The notes under the pieces were generated by a model that saw only the letters and a list, made by a program, of their open reading frames with translations, was not told where the DNA came from and did no database searches. From JAKFWF01 sp963750535 (GTDB taxonomy: Bacteria > Pseudomonadota > Alphaproteobacteria > Rhizobiales > Hyphomicrobiaceae): a stretch of DNA of 64,000 nt. The DNA is taken from NCBI GenBank assembly GCA_963750535.1, contig CAVVRF010000003.1:1-64000 (forward strand), read 5' to 3'. This document shows positions 1 to 11,575 of the stretch, in pieces. The position numbers were made by a program, and so were the translations under genes. Positions within the stretch are counted from its first letter, which is position 1. Every line of letters starts with the position of its first letter.

Positions 1-100
1 GGGAACCCAGACAAGCCTCAGCGTAGTCCTGGCTGACCGGCGATCTCGAGAGTGGCCGTAGGCGCATGGTCACTGCGAGACCAATCTTTCTGAAGCCCGA

Positions 101-131
101 CTGGGTTCCCGCCTGCGCGGGAATGACGGAT
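101..131. repeat. Short dispersed inverted repeat (REP-like)
   Basis: The heptamer TTCCCGC at 106-112 is followed by a four-base loop and its exact complement GCGGGAA at 117-123, inside a longer segment ending in AATGACGGA. Read on the minus strand it gives a peptide containing HSRAGGNPV, which I recognise as the typical translation of a dispersed intergenic repeat of many proteobacteria. It lies between the window edge and the 3' end of the regulator gene, where it could act as a weak terminator or RNA-stabilising hairpin. Family assignment is from memory. Confidence 0.6.
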
Positions 132-174
132 GGGGGAGGCGGGATGGGCGCGCTCCACCTCAATCGGAAAGACG

Positions 175-1756
175 CTAGAACCCCAGTCGCTGCAGCACCT
201 GCCGGACCAGCGCCTGCGTCGTCGCATCGCGGAACGGGAACGATTTGACAAAATCGGCCATGCCGTAGCCCGGATGCGCCCGGCGGATGTGATCGACGTA
301 GGCAGCAGCCTTGCTCCGCTCACCGATCAATTCGTTGGCGATGGCGGCGATCGTGTAGATCTGGATATGCGCGTTCGGCGCCTTGACGGCGCGATCGGCC
401 CAGACCGCCGCCATCGCGTGGTTGCCGCGGATGCAGTGCGTCAGCGCGCGAGTGGCGAGCATCGCGTAGCTCAGCGGGTCGATCGGGCTCAACGTCATGG
501 CGCGGGCGACCCTCGCCTCGCTGCTCTCGCCTTCCCCGAGCAAGGTGCCGACCAAGGCGCTGTTGTAGATCGCGAAGGCGTAGTTCGGGCTCAGCGCGGT
601 ACTGCGCTCGATCCATGGCAGACTGCCTTCGAGATTGCCGCAAAGCCATTCGGCGCGGCCCATCGAGAGGTTGGCGAACGGGTCGAGGCTGTCGAGCTCG
701 AGGCTCCTCGATGGCCTGCGCGTGCGCCCGCTGCACCTCGCCTTCGACGTCGGCCGAGAAGCCGAGGAAGGCATTCTGGAAATGGGTGAACGACAGTCCG
801 GCATGGCCGCGGGCGAAGCCGGGGTCGACCGACACCGCGCGCGCGAACAGCTGCGCCGCGAGCGCATTGTCGTGCTGGTTGAAGCGGTACATGTGCATGA
901 TGCCACGGTGATAGGCGGCCCACGCATCGAGCTCTTCGGTCGGGACGTGGGCGGCCTGCACCGCCTCGCTGTGCTGCACGCGCGGCTCCAGCGAGGCAAC
1001 GATCTTGCCTGCAAGCACCGAGCGCATGTGCATCAGCTCGGCGGTCGGTGTAGTGAAGCGCTCGGCCCAGACCACGTCGCTGTCGGCGGCGCGGCAAAGC
1101 TCGACCGCAACGACGCAGCTGCGCGCGTGCCGCATGATCGTCCCGGTCAGGATATAGGTGGCGCCGAGGATCTGGCCGGCTTGCGCGAGGTCGATCTCCT
1201 GGCCGCGGAACTTGAACGTGGAGCCGCGGGCGATGACCGCGAGCCAATGCAGGCGCGACAACTCGAGGATCACCTCCTGCGCCAGCGCATCGCCGAGCAG
1301 GCCGAGCTCGGGATCCTGCGGCAGCGGGAACAGCGGCAGGACGGCGATCCTTGGCGGCGACGGGATCTTGGCGGCAGTCTCGGCGGCGGCCGCGCAGGCA
1401 AGCTCCTGCCGAACGGCGGCGGCGGTCGTCGCCGCCGCGGCCGCGGGCAGGCGCTCGACCGAGGCGGTGAACTGGAAGCCGCGGGCCCGGATCGTGCGCA
1501 AATGGCGTTGCTGCGCGCCGTCATCGCCGAGTGCCTTGCGGACCGACTTGATGCAGCTCGACACGGTCGCGTCCGAGACGATCCGGCCCTCCCACACCTG
1601 CTCGATGATCGCTTCGCGCGTGACCACCTCGCCGGCGTGCTCGACGAGGAAGCACAGCAGATCGAAAACGAGCGGCTCGACGTGGATCTCGCGGTCGCCG
1701 GTCCGCAGGACGAACCGCTGCGTATCGAGCTCGAAACCGTCGAAGCGGTACCTCAT
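175..1756 (-). pseudogene. Winged-helix transcriptional regulator with TolB-like and TPR domains, frameshifted
   Basis: The start at 1756 (MRYRFDGFELD) opens an OmpR/CadC-type winged-helix DNA-binding domain over about residues 1-95, with the characteristic VWEGRIVSDATVSSCIKSVR recognition region and IRARGFQF wing. A Pro/Ala linker follows, then a TolB/FlgO-like domain (RIAVLPLFPLP, GATYILTGTIMR) and TPR-like helices to the end. Near 700-712 the frame breaks: the first frame runs on into basic nonsense after HAQAIEE, while a second frame resumes with LELDSLDPFANLSMGRAEW and continues to the TAG at 175. A single-base correction would restore one protein of about 526 residues. Such one-protein regulators sense a signal through the C-terminal half. 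It diverges from the methyltransferase at 2000, a possible target. Sequencing error and real mutation cannot be told apart here. Confidence 0.75.
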
Positions 1757-1999
1757 GGCGCTGCTCCGGCAAATCGTATCGGGGCAGTGGCGCCGACGCG
1801 CCGGCATGCGCCGCACTGGCCTGACGGGGACAACGACCGTCGAACCTGGCGGCGCGCGCACTCCCCGGCAAATCTCCAGACAATCTCCATGCAATCTCCA
1901 AGCTTCATTTAAGCACGCCGTCCCCTGATTAGCGATACCGGTCCGGCCGGCCTACCCCCAGACAACAGCGATCGCCGGCGTCCACGCAAGGAGATGCCA

Positions 2000-2830
2000 A
2001 TGTCAGCCATGACCGAGATTGCGCCAGCGCCCGACTACGCCCTGATCAAGTCGAAGCAGAACGCGGCCTGGGCGTCGGGCGACTACGCCCGGATCGGCAC
2101 GACGCTGCAGATCGTCGGCGAGGACCTGGCCGAGGCGATGGACCTGCGGCCGGATTCGACGGTGCTCGACGTCGCCGCCGGCAATGGCAATGCAACGCTC
2201 GCCTTCGCGCGCCGCCTCAGCCGCGTCACGTCGACCGACTACGTCGAGAAGCTGCTGCAGCGCGGGCAGGCCCGGGCCGAGGCGGAGGGCCTGGAGGTGG
2301 AGTTCAAGGTGGCGGACGCCGAGCAGCTGCCGTTCGAGGATGGCGCTTTCGACGCCGTGGTTTCGACCTTCGGCGTGATGTTCGCGCCGAACCAGCGCAA
2401 GGCCGCCAGCGAGATGTTGCGGGTGTGCCGTTCGGGCGGCCGGATCGGCATGGCCAACTGGACGCCCGACGGCTTCATCGGACACCTGTTCAAGGCGCTG
2501 GGCAAGCACGTCGCGCCGCCGGCAGGCGTCAAGTCGCCGGCGCTGTGGGGAAGCAAGGCCTGGATCGAGGAAACTTTCGCCGCCGAGGCGCGTTCGATCG
2601 CGATCACCGAGCGCGCATTTGTCTTCCGCTATCGCTCGCCGGCCCAATTCGTCGACTTCTTCCGCACCTACTACGGTCCGGTGCACAAGGCGTTCCTGGC
2701 GCTCGACGCGGCCGGCCAGCGCGCGCTCGAAGCCGATCTGCTGTCGACCATCGCGCGCTTCGAGACGGCGACCGACGGCACGACGCGGGTGCCTTCGGAC
2801 TACGCCGAGATCGTCATCACCAGGGCGTAA
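2000..2830 (+). CDS. Class I SAM-dependent methyltransferase
   Basis: This protein of 276 residues carries motif I of class I methyltransferases (VLDVAAGNGNAT, about residues 54-65) and a motif around DAEQLPFEDGAFDAVVSTFG typical of the UbiE/SmtA-like Methyltransf_11 group. Two in-frame ATG codons exist, at 1994 and 2000; the AAGGAG at 1988-1993 directly abuts the first and is six bases from the second, so 2000 is preferred. The enzyme would transfer a methyl group from S-adenosylmethionine; the acceptor cannot be read from the sequence. It is a single gene diverging from the regulator at 1756 and convergent with pccB. Confidence 0.85.
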   Translation: MSAMTEIAPAPDYALIKSKQNAAWASGDYARIGTTLQIVGEDLAEAMDLRPDSTVLDVAAGNGNATLAFARRLSRVTSTDYVEKLLQRGQARAEAEGLEVEFKVADAEQLPFEDGAFDAVVSTFGVMFAPNQRKAASEMLRVCRSGGRIGMANWTPDGFIGHLFKALGKHVAPPAGVKSPALWGSKAWIEETFAAEARSIAITERAFVFRYRSPAQFVDFFRTYYGPVHKAFLALDAAGQRALEADLLSTIARFETATDGTTRVPSDYAEIVITRA

Positions 2831-2878
2831 TGGCTGGGTGGGTGGCGGTCTTCCCGCAAGGGGACCCGCCCCCAACTC

Positions 2879-4411
<1,533 letters not shown>

Positions 4412-4521
4412 GGCAGTGCCCGCACCTCGTGTCGCAGGTCGTGATGGATAGCTCGTCCGCAGCCATAGCATGCGGGCGCGGAGGCGCAAATCAGGCTATT
4501 GGACCAGCGGAGGTGAAAGCT

Positions 4522-4902
4522 TCAGGAAGCCGGCTTGTCGGGCTCCGGCTGCGGCTTCGATACGGTGCCGGTGATATCGTCGGGGCCGATCCGATCCTTG
4601 GCGAACTGACCGAGCAGCACGGCGGCGGCCATCGCCACGGCGATCAGGATCACCAGGAACCACATCAGGCCGCGCGGGATGAATTTCTCGGCCGCCATCG
4701 CGCTCAGCGTCAGCGCCAGGGTGAAGAAGCTCACCGTCTGCACGAAATCGAGGACGAACAGCAGCCCGTGCCGGGACGGCGACGGCTTGCCGCGCTTCAC
4801 CGCGGTCCAGCGATGCCACAGCGAGATCAGCGCGACCAGCAGGCCGGCGATGACGCCCGCGATCAGGCTTTCACGGCCAAAATCGGCCCACCAATTGAGC
4901 AT
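4522..4902 (-). CDS. Small inner-membrane protein of unknown function
   Basis: The 126-residue product begins MLNWWADFGRESLIAGVIAG and has about three hydrophobic segments (roughly residues 12-30, 45-65 and 75-98) followed by a charged, proline-rich tail ending KPQPEPDKPAS. I do not recognise a named family. It sits 21 bases downstream of the L,D-transpeptidase gene on the same strand, so the two are probably co-transcribed, which points loosely to an envelope role. Confidence 0.65.
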   Translation of the reverse strand: MLNWWADFGRESLIAGVIAGLLVALISLWHRWTAVKRGKPSPSRHGLLFVLDFVQTVSFFTLALTLSAMAAEKFIPRGLMWFLVILIAVAMAAAVLLGQFAKDRIGPDDITGTVSKPQPEPDKPAS

Positions 4903-4923
4903 ATTTCACTCCCTGCGCCGGCG

Positions 4924-5664
4924 TCAGCGGCGATTCCAGTCGACCCACCAGCCGCCGAGGCCGGAGCGGTATTGCGGCGCGTAGTACTCGCGCGGCGGCG
5001 GCCCGCGGCGAGCGTACTGCGGCATGTCGAGGGGGCCGCCATACCAATCGTCCTGCGCACGCAGGCGCGCCTCCGCCTGGGCATCGAGCCGCGCCTCCGG
5101 ATTGACGTACACGAGGTCGGCGACCTTGGCGTCCTTGAAGCTGCCGGCGTCCTTGAGCGAGTTGATCGCGAACACCGGCGCGCCGATGTGCACGCGGTCG
5201 AAGAGGTCGATCACGTCCTCGTTGAGCATCCGGATGCAGCCATTCGACACGGCGCTGCCGATCGAGCCGCGCGACGGTGTGCCGTGGATGCGCAGCAACG
5301 ACCAGTCGAGATAGAGTGCTCGCTGACCAAGCGGATTCGACGGATCACCGCCCTCGACCGGCTCCTGGCCGTCGATCGGAATCCATCTCGGATCGACCTT
5401 CTTGTCGGAGACGAACGTCCTGCCGGTCCAGCGCTCGGATTCCTTGCCGACCGCCACGCCGTAGCGGATCGCCCGCCCGGCGCCGGTGACGTAGTAGACC
5501 TTGCGCTCGGAATTGACGATCACGATCGAGCCTGGCGCATAGCCGAGATCGATCGCGACCGCTTCCGGCCGCGCGGCGGCAGTGCCGGCCGTGGCAACCA
5601 TGCCGACGGCAACGGCGCACGCGCCGACGCAGCCCGCAATCAATCGACGCACACTCATGTTCAT
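4924..5664 (-). CDS. L,D-transpeptidase (YkuD family), exported
   Basis: The protein starts MNMSVRRLIAGC and has a cleavable signal peptide ending near TAGTAAA. The YkuD catalytic domain shows the family signature: a conserved HGTPSRGSIG stretch (about residues 125-134) and the active-site SNGCIRM with its catalytic cysteine (about residues 140-146). Such enzymes act in the periplasm, making 3-3 peptidoglycan cross-links or attaching proteins to peptidoglycan. The C-terminal tail is rich in Pro, Arg and Tyr and is not part of the catalytic domain. A second start six bases downstream (MSVRRL, 5658) is equally possible. The upstream region to the divergent mutA gene is about 185 bases. Confidence 0.9.
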   Translation of the reverse strand: MNMSVRRLIAGCVGACAVAVGMVATAGTAAARPEAVAIDLGYAPGSIVIVNSERKVYYVTGAGRAIRYGVAVGKESERWTGRTFVSDKKVDPRWIPIDGQEPVEGGDPSNPLGQRALYLDWSLLRIHGTPSRGSIGSAVSNGCIRMLNEDVIDLFDRVHIGAPVFAINSLKDAGSFKDAKVADLVYVNPEARLDAQAEARLRAQDDWYGGPLDMPQYARRGPPPREYYAPQYRSGLGGWWVDWNRR

Positions 5665-5849
5665 GCCTCTGATCCATGTCGCGGCGGCTGCCGGCTGGGC
5701 GCCGCCTGTTTGACTAAATGCTAATACCGCACGAGTGTTGAAACAATCACCTTCCGCGCGAAAACGGATATCGCTTGCCGGCATTGACGCCGCCCATTTG
5801 CCGGGCCGAAGGTGCAGCTTGTTCAGGGCGATAAGAAGAGCCATCGACG

Positions 5850-7811
5850 ATGACCGACCATGCGACGCTGCCAGCACTGACCGAGGCCTTTGCGGCGGCC
5901 GGCCGCGACGACTGGATGGCGCTGGTGACGAAGGCGCTGAAGGGAGCCGATTTCAACCGCCGCCTGGTGGCACGAACCGCCGATGGCCTGGCGATAGAGC
6001 CGATCTACAACCGGCGGGCCGATGCCGCGGTGATCGCCGGCATGGCGGCGGCGAAACCGTGGGAGGTGACGGTTCGCGTCGATCATCCTGATCGGCAGGC
6101 GGCTTCGACGCTGGCGCTGGCCGATCTCGAAGGTGGCGCCGGCGGGATCGCCTTGGTGTTCGCCGGCAGCGCCGCCGCACGCGGCTTCGGCATCAATGCC
6201 GGCAGCGTCGCCGAGCTCGATGCCTGCCTCGCCAACGTTATGCTCGATCTGGTGCAACTGCGCCTCGAGCCGGCCGCCAACGGCCGCGCCAATGCCGCGA
6301 TGGTCGCGGCGCTGGTGACAAGGCGTGGCTACAACCCGGCACGGATGAAGATCTCGTTCGGGCTCGATCCGATCGGAGTGCTCGCCTGGTCGGGCAGCCT
6401 CCCGGTGTCGTGGCCGCAGACGGCGGAGCGGCTTGCCGAGACCATCGCCGGGTTGCGTCGCCGGGGCTTCAATGGGCCGTTCATCACGTGCGATATCCGC
6501 CCGTTCAGCGAAGCCGGCTGCTCCGAGGCGCAGGAGCTCGCCGTGGCGCTTGCGGCAGGGCTGGCCTACGCCCGCGCGCTCGAAGCCGCCGGAATGCCGG
6601 CCGCCGAAGCGTTCAGCTCGCTGTCGTGGACGCTCGCCGTCGATTCCGACCAGTTCCTGAGCATTGCCAAGCTGCGGGCGCTGCGCCGCTTGTGGGCGCA
6701 GGTGACGACGTCGTCCGGCGTCGCCGCCGCCGCGATCGCCATCCATGCCGAGACCGCCTGGCGCACCCTGACCCGCCGCGATCCGGCGGTGAACATGCTG
6801 CGCGCCACGACAGCGGCATTTGCCGCCGCCGTCGGCGGTGCCGACAGCATCACGGTGCTGCCTCACACCAGCGCCCTCGGCCTGCCGGATGCCTTGAGTC
6901 GCCGCATCGCCCGCAATACCCAGCTCGTGCTGCAGGAGGAGACCAACCTGTGGCGCGTGGCCGACCCGGCCGCCGGTGCCGGCGCCATCGAAGGTTTGAC
7001 CGATGCCCTGTGCGAGGCCGGCTGGCGGGCGTTCCAGGAGATCGAGCGCGAGGGCGGCCTCGTCGCCAGTCTGACCGCCGGAGCGATCCAGGGTCGCATC
7101 GCCGCGATCGCCTCGGCGCGGCAGAAGGATATCGCGACCCGCAAGGCGCCGATCACCGGCACCTCGGAATTCCCGACCCTCGCCGAGGCAGGCGGGGGTG
7201 TTCTCGACGTGCAACCGGTGGCGGTCACAGCAGGCTCGGCTGGCGATGCCCGCTCGTTCGACGAGCTGGTGGCGGCGTTCGACAATGACGCGGCGCCGAC
7301 CAATCCCGGCCGGGCGGCGGCAGGTGCGGTCCAGGCGGCGCGGTTGCCGTCGACGCGCCTCGCCGAACCTTACGAGGCACTGCGCGAAGCGGCCGACGCG
7401 GCAGCGGCATCGAGCGGCAAGCGCGCGCAGGTCTTCCTCGCCAATCTCGGTCCGCCTGCTGAGCATGGCGGGCGGGCGACCTGGATCGCCAATCTGCTTG
7501 CCGCCGGCGGTATCGAGGCGATCGCCAGCGACGGCTTCTCGTCCTCACAGGCGGCGGCAGCTGCGTTCGCCGCGAGCGGCGCCGGCGTCGCCTGCATTGG
7601 CGGCAGCGACGATAGCTATGCCTTGCAGGCGGAAGCCACGGCCTCGGCGCTTAAGACGGCCGGGGCGCGGCATGTCGTGCTCGCCGGCAAGGCGGCGGCG
7701 AACGAAGCGGCGTTGCTTGCCGCTGGCGTCGACCAGTTCCTGTTCGCCGGCCAGGATGTGATCGCCGCTCTGCGCCGGCTGCACGGCATCCTCGGCATCG
7801 GCATCGCCTGA
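5850..7811 (+). CDS. mutA: Methylmalonyl-CoA mutase small (beta) subunit
   Basis: The 653-residue protein matches the non-catalytic subunit of heterodimeric methylmalonyl-CoA mutase, which partners MutB to interconvert methylmalonyl-CoA and succinyl-CoA. A TIM-barrel region (about residues 40-480) is followed by a B12-domain-like region. The cobalamin-binding DxHxxG signature of catalytic subunits is not kept: the corresponding place reads LGPPAEHGGRATW, so this chain should not bind cobalamin, as expected for MutA. The large subunit is not downstream; the next gene is convergent, four bases away. Either mutB is elsewhere or this subunit pairs with a distant partner. Start at 5850 gives the expected MTDHATLPALTEAF beginning. 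Confidence 0.88.
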   Translation: MTDHATLPALTEAFAAAGRDDWMALVTKALKGADFNRRLVARTADGLAIEPIYNRRADAAVIAGMAAAKPWEVTVRVDHPDRQAASTLALADLEGGAGGIALVFAGSAAARGFGINAGSVAELDACLANVMLDLVQLRLEPAANGRANAAMVAALVTRRGYNPARMKISFGLDPIGVLAWSGSLPVSWPQTAERLAETIAGLRRRGFNGPFITCDIRPFSEAGCSEAQELAVALAAGLAYARALEAAGMPAAEAFSSLSWTLAVDSDQFLSIAKLRALRRLWAQVTTSSGVAAAAIAIHAETAWRTLTRRDPAVNMLRATTAAFAAAVGGADSITVLPHTSALGLPDALSRRIARNTQLVLQEETNLWRVADPAAGAGAIEGLTDALCEAGWRAFQEIEREGGLVASLTAGAIQGRIAAIASARQKDIATRKAPITGTSEFPTLAEAGGGVLDVQPVAVTAGSAGDARSFDELVAAFDNDAAPTNPGRAAAGAVQAARLPSTRLAEPYEALREAADAAAASSGKRAQVFLANLGPPAEHGGRATWIANLLAAGGIEAIASDGFSSSQAAAAAFAASGAGVACIGGSDDSYALQAEATASALKTAGARHVVLAGKAAANEAALLAAGVDQFLFAGQDVIAALRRLHGILGIGIA

Positions 7812-7815
7812 GCGG

Positions 7816-8814
7816 CTACTGCACCAGCACCTCGACCTGCAGCGCATCGTTGTGCTGCAACGCGAATTCGCGCTTGAACACGCGGCCCTGCGAGCGTGCG
7901 CTGACCATGTAGTTGCCGGGAGCGAGCATATGCGTCGGCAGCGCGCCGACGCTCTCCTTGATGATCTCGCCCTGTGGTGTCGCGATCGTCCACTGGGTGT
8001 CGGCCAGCGCCTCGCCGCCAGCGCGCATCACCAGCTTGAAGGTCGCCTTGCCGACGGCGTGCGCGACCGTTGCCTCGGTCAGCTTGCCGGCTTCGACCGT
8101 CACGTCGGTGCGGACCTGGGCGTTGGCATCGCCATAGGTCGAGATCACGTGATAGATGCCGGAGTTGAGCCGCAGGATGACGCCCGGTCTGACGCCGTCG
8201 ACGATGCGGCTGCGGTTGCCGAACTGGTCGCGCTCGTCGGAGAACACCTCGACCGAGACCGTGTTCGGCGGGGCTGGCTCGCCGTTGCCGACGAGAGCCG
8301 CGAGCCGCAGGCCGCCGGCGTTCAGCACGAACCGCTCCGGCGGGGTCTCGCCCTGCTTGATGGTGATCCGCCGTGTCAAGTTGGCGCGCCCGAACGCGGC
8401 GTTGATCAGGTAGTCGCCGGGCGGCACGCGGATCGTCGGCGCGGCGACGCGGCTGTCGGTGACGAGCCTCGGCCGGCCGTCCGGAGTGCCCTTCTCGAGA
8501 AAGACCCGCCAGAGGACGCCGCTGTCGATGCGCTGTCCGTCCTCGGTCAGGAGCGCCGTCAGGCTGATCTGTCCAATGCCGGCCGGGATCGGCGCCGCCG
8601 GTGCGGCTTGCGGCGCCGCCGGCGCGGCCTTCGGCACCACGGTAGTGTTGCCCTTGCCGACCGGCTGGTCGGGGATCGTCGTGCGCAACGGCGCGCTGGT
8701 GCTCCACGAGCTCGAGGCAGCCGGCTGCTGGGCACGAGCTGGCGTGGCGAGGCCGGGGCCCCACGCCAGGGCGAGGGCGGCCATCCAATTCAGTGCTGAT
8801 CGCAATTGCGGCAC
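7816..8814 (-). CDS. Exported protein of unknown function, paired with the vWA protein
   Basis: A GTG at 8814 gives a signal peptide (VPQLRSALNW then a hydrophobic core ending ATPARAQQ); the ATG at 8784 would remove the charged n-region and is less likely. The mature part (about 300 residues) is a string of beta-rich repeats in which segments such as IRVPPGDYLINAAFG, LRLNSGIYHVIS and HMLAPGNYMVSARS recur, resembling carboxypeptidase-regulatory or PEGA-like modules. Similar segments occur in the neighbouring vWA protein, so the two probably arose from a common module. The start lies 13 bases after the upstream stop, so they form a two-gene operon. Function unknown. Confidence 0.75.
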   Translation of the reverse strand: MPQLRSALNWMAALALAWGPGLATPARAQQPAASSSWSTSAPLRTTIPDQPVGKGNTTVVPKAAPAAPQAAPAAPIPAGIGQISLTALLTEDGQRIDSGVLWRVFLEKGTPDGRPRLVTDSRVAAPTIRVPPGDYLINAAFGRANLTRRITIKQGETPPERFVLNAGGLRLAALVGNGEPAPPNTVSVEVFSDERDQFGNRSRIVDGVRPGVILRLNSGIYHVISTYGDANAQVRTDVTVEAGKLTEATVAHAVGKATFKLVMRAGGEALADTQWTIATPQGEIIKESVGALPTHMLAPGNYMVSARSQGRVFKREFALQHNDALQVEVLVQ

Positions 8815-8827
8815 TTCAGCTCTCGCC

Positions 8828-10835
8828 TCACTCCAGCGGCACATCGATGATGCGGGTTTCGCCGGCCTTGGTTTCGCCGACGCTGATCTCGACGTCGGCA
8901 ATACCTCGCCGGTCGCGCGTTTCGACCATGACCTTATAGCGGCCGGGCGCCAGATAGGCATTCGGCTCCGGCTGCAGCGCCTGCCACACGCTGCGGTTCT
9001 GGGCATCGCGGACCTCCCACGCAATCTCGCCGGCGGCGGCGCGAACGCCGCCCGCGATCCTGAGCTGGACCTTCGTGGCGACATGCTCGAACGACAGCGT
9101 CGACTGCGCCCCTTGCCGGATCTCGATCTCGCGCGCGATCCGCGCATTCTGGCCGTCGAGCTCGCTTTCGACCCGATAGCGCCCGGCCGGCAGCTCGAGC
9201 CGCGCCGACGCCTTGCCGATGCGAATGGTTTCCTGCCGCACGTCGAGCCGGTCGATGCGATAGCCGATGTTACGGTCGAGAGCCACGGTGGTACCGGCGA
9301 GCCGGCTCTGCAGGGCGATGCTGCCGATCGGCAGGATCAGCGTTCGTGTCACTTCATCGCCGGCATTGACCAGCACGCGCTCTCGCGTCTCGGTCTGGCC
9401 GTGCCTGGCGGTCAGATAGTAGGTACCGGCCGGCAGGGTGAACTCGGGCTCGGTGATGGTCGAGCGCGCCACCTCGCGGCGACCGTCGGGGCTGTCCGCG
9501 TCGTCCTCGGTGATCTTGAATGTCACTGGATCGAGCGGCGGGCCGCCTTCGCGGTCGCTGGCCTTGGCACGCAGCCGGCCGGCCCCGAGCGGCAGCACCG
9601 CGTCGATCAGCGCCCCCGCGGCGACCGTGACCTGCCGCTCGGTGCGGGCGCGGTCGAGCTCGGCGGAGATACGCCAGGTGCCGGCCGGCAGGATCACCGG
9701 CGGCGCGTCGGCGCCCCCCGACCAGACCGTGCGTGCCGCCGCCGTGCCCGCAGGCACGTCGCTGATCGCGAACACCGCCTGATCGAGCGCCGGCGTGCCG
9801 TTCTGGAGCGTGGCCGTGACCCGGATCGCACCGGCCTGCAGCGCGACCGCCGACCTGGTCGCGCCCTTCGCCTTCACCTCCACCGTCTCGCTTGCCTTGA
9901 CGAGGCCGTGCGCGACCTCGACGACGTATCGACCCGGCCGGCAATTCGACATCGAGGTTCGAGGCGCGGGCGGCGGCAACAGGGGCGGCGCCGGCCGGAT
10001 CCGACGCCTTGCGGACGCGCCAGGCGAGCGGCACGATCACGGCCGGTCCGCCGGCGCCGAGCGTGGCGGTAAGCTTCAGCCCTGGCGGTCCGGTATCCTC
10101 GACCACGGCCTTCGGAGCAGGCGCGGGAGCGGCAGGCGGCGCCGATGCAGCAGGCGCTGCCGGCCGTGCGTCGACATTGCCGAGCCGCAGCGCGTCGTCG
10201 ATCGCGGTGCCGAGCGCGGCGGCGTCGGCGACGTCGAAATGGCGACCGCCGGTGATCCGCGGCATGCACGCCATGCGCTGGGCGTCCGGCTTGGCGAGCG
10301 CCAGGCTGACGACGTGGATGGCGAGACCGGGGTTTGCCCTCGCGATCTCCTCGGCGGCGATGCAGGGGTCCTGCGAGCAGTTGTCGAGATCATCGTGGAT
10401 CACGACGAGCGATGCCGGACCGGGCGTCCGGCCAAGCGCGGCGGCGGCTTCCTTGACCGCCGCCACCAGCGGCCCCCTGCCCTTCGGATTGAATTTCTCG
10501 AGCGCCGCCATGATGCGACCAGGGTCGTTCGGCTCCGGCGCCAGCATCACCTCGGTGTCGCTGCAGTCGCCCTTGCGGCGGTGGCCGAACGCGGCCAGCC
10601 CGACCTTCGTTTGCGGGCCGACCTTGGCGAGGCTGCGCCGCAACGCCTCGCGCGCGACGCCGAGCTTGGTGTCGCGGTCGCCGGCGATCTTGCCCCACAT
10701 CGAGCCGGAACCGTCGAACACGATGATGGTCGAGGCCGGCTCGGCCGCTGCCGCCCGGCCACAGGCGAGCGTCAGCGCCAGCAGCAGGAGCAGCCGTGGC
10801 AGCGCGCGGATGACCATCGCAATGGCGTCGTGCAT
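8828..10835 (-). pseudogene. Exported von Willebrand factor A domain protein with beta-repeat C terminus, frameshifted
   Basis: The start at 10835 follows a GGAGAG ribosome-binding site and opens a signal peptide (MHDAIAMVIRALPRLLLLL, ending GRAAAAEP). The vWA domain has an intact MIDAS motif DGSGSMWG and the expected downstream Asp in VVIHDDLDNC. After a Pro/Ala linker the protein becomes a chain of repeats with the pattern LPAGxYxVxxE (for example LPAGTWRISAEL, LPAGTYYLTARHG, LPAGRYRVESEL). The frame breaks near 9937 within LPAG: one frame gives LPAGSIRRRG, the other RPGRYVVEVAHG, and removing one base restores LPAGRYVVEVAHG. The full product would be about 668 residues. vWA domains bind ligands through a metal ion; the partner is unknown. 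The exported neighbour at 7816-8814 shares the repeats. Confidence 0.75.
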
Positions 10836-10940
10836 TCGCTCTCCATGGGCTTCAGCCGCGCAAGCACGTTGATTGTATACCATTCGGATTTGCGATAGCG
10901 AGACCAGCACAATCGTCCAATAGCAAGGCAATCCGTGCCG

Positions 10941-11541
10941 ATGACCACGTCTTTGCGCTCGTCCGACAACAGTTTTCTCGATCTGCTGCTGAGCCGACGC
11001 TCGGTCAAGCCGGCGAGCTGGCGGAGCCCGGACCGTCGCAGGCTCAGCTCGAGCACAATCCTGACCGCCGCGTCGCGCGTGCCCGATCACAAGAAGCTGA
11101 CGCCCTGGCGCTTCATCGTCTTCGAGGGCGAGGCGCGGGCGGCATTCGGCGAGGTGCTGGCCGAGGCCTGCCAGGCCGAGGAGAAGCCGAGCCGCCGTCC
11201 GCGGTCAGGCTCGAGATCGAGCGCACCCGGTTCCTGCGGGCGCCGACGGTGGTCGGCCGTCGTCTCGCGCGTCGACGCCTAGGCGGGTGCGCCCGAGTGG
11301 GAGCAGGCAGCTCTCGTGCGGAGCGGCCTGCTTCAATCTGTGCCTTGCCGCCAATGCCATGGGCTTCGGCACCTGCTGGATCACCGAGTGGTACTCCTAC
11401 AGCCCGTGGTCGCGCGCGCGCCTCGGGCTCGCCGCCAACGAGCGGATGGCCGGCTTCGTCTACATCGGCACGGCCATGGAGCGGCAGCCCGACCGCGAGC
11501 GGCCCGCACTTGCCACGATCGTCACCCGCTGGACCGGCTGA
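10941..11541 (+). pseudogene. Nitroreductase family protein, multiply frameshifted
   Basis: The start gives MTTSLRSSDNSFLDLLLSRR, matching the N terminus of FMN-dependent nitroreductases, and a first frame carries AASRVPDHKKLTPWRFIVFE. Pieces of the same family continue in other frames: a stretch reading ELAEPGPSQAQLE near 11000-11040, RLEIERTRFLRAPTVV near 11200-11250, and the C-terminal half (LSCGAACFNLCLAANAMGFG, then WITEWYSY) from about 11305 to the TGA at 11541. At least five single-base shifts, partly compensating, are needed to join them, and a TAG interrupts the first frame at about 11279. All pieces are in order with no missing block, so the gene was recently intact or is misread here. 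Confidence 0.75.
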
Positions 11542-11575
11542 GGCCGCAAGCTCGACGCCGAACAAGGAGGAACAG

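Noticed and set aside
2831..2878. G/C-rich imperfect dyad between the methyltransferase and pccB as a terminator
   Set aside because: Pairing is too imperfect and no T-run follows on either strand.
4429..5724. Plus-strand frame antisense to the L,D-transpeptidase
   Set aside because: Catalytic YkuD motifs and a signal peptide on the minus strand identify the real gene.
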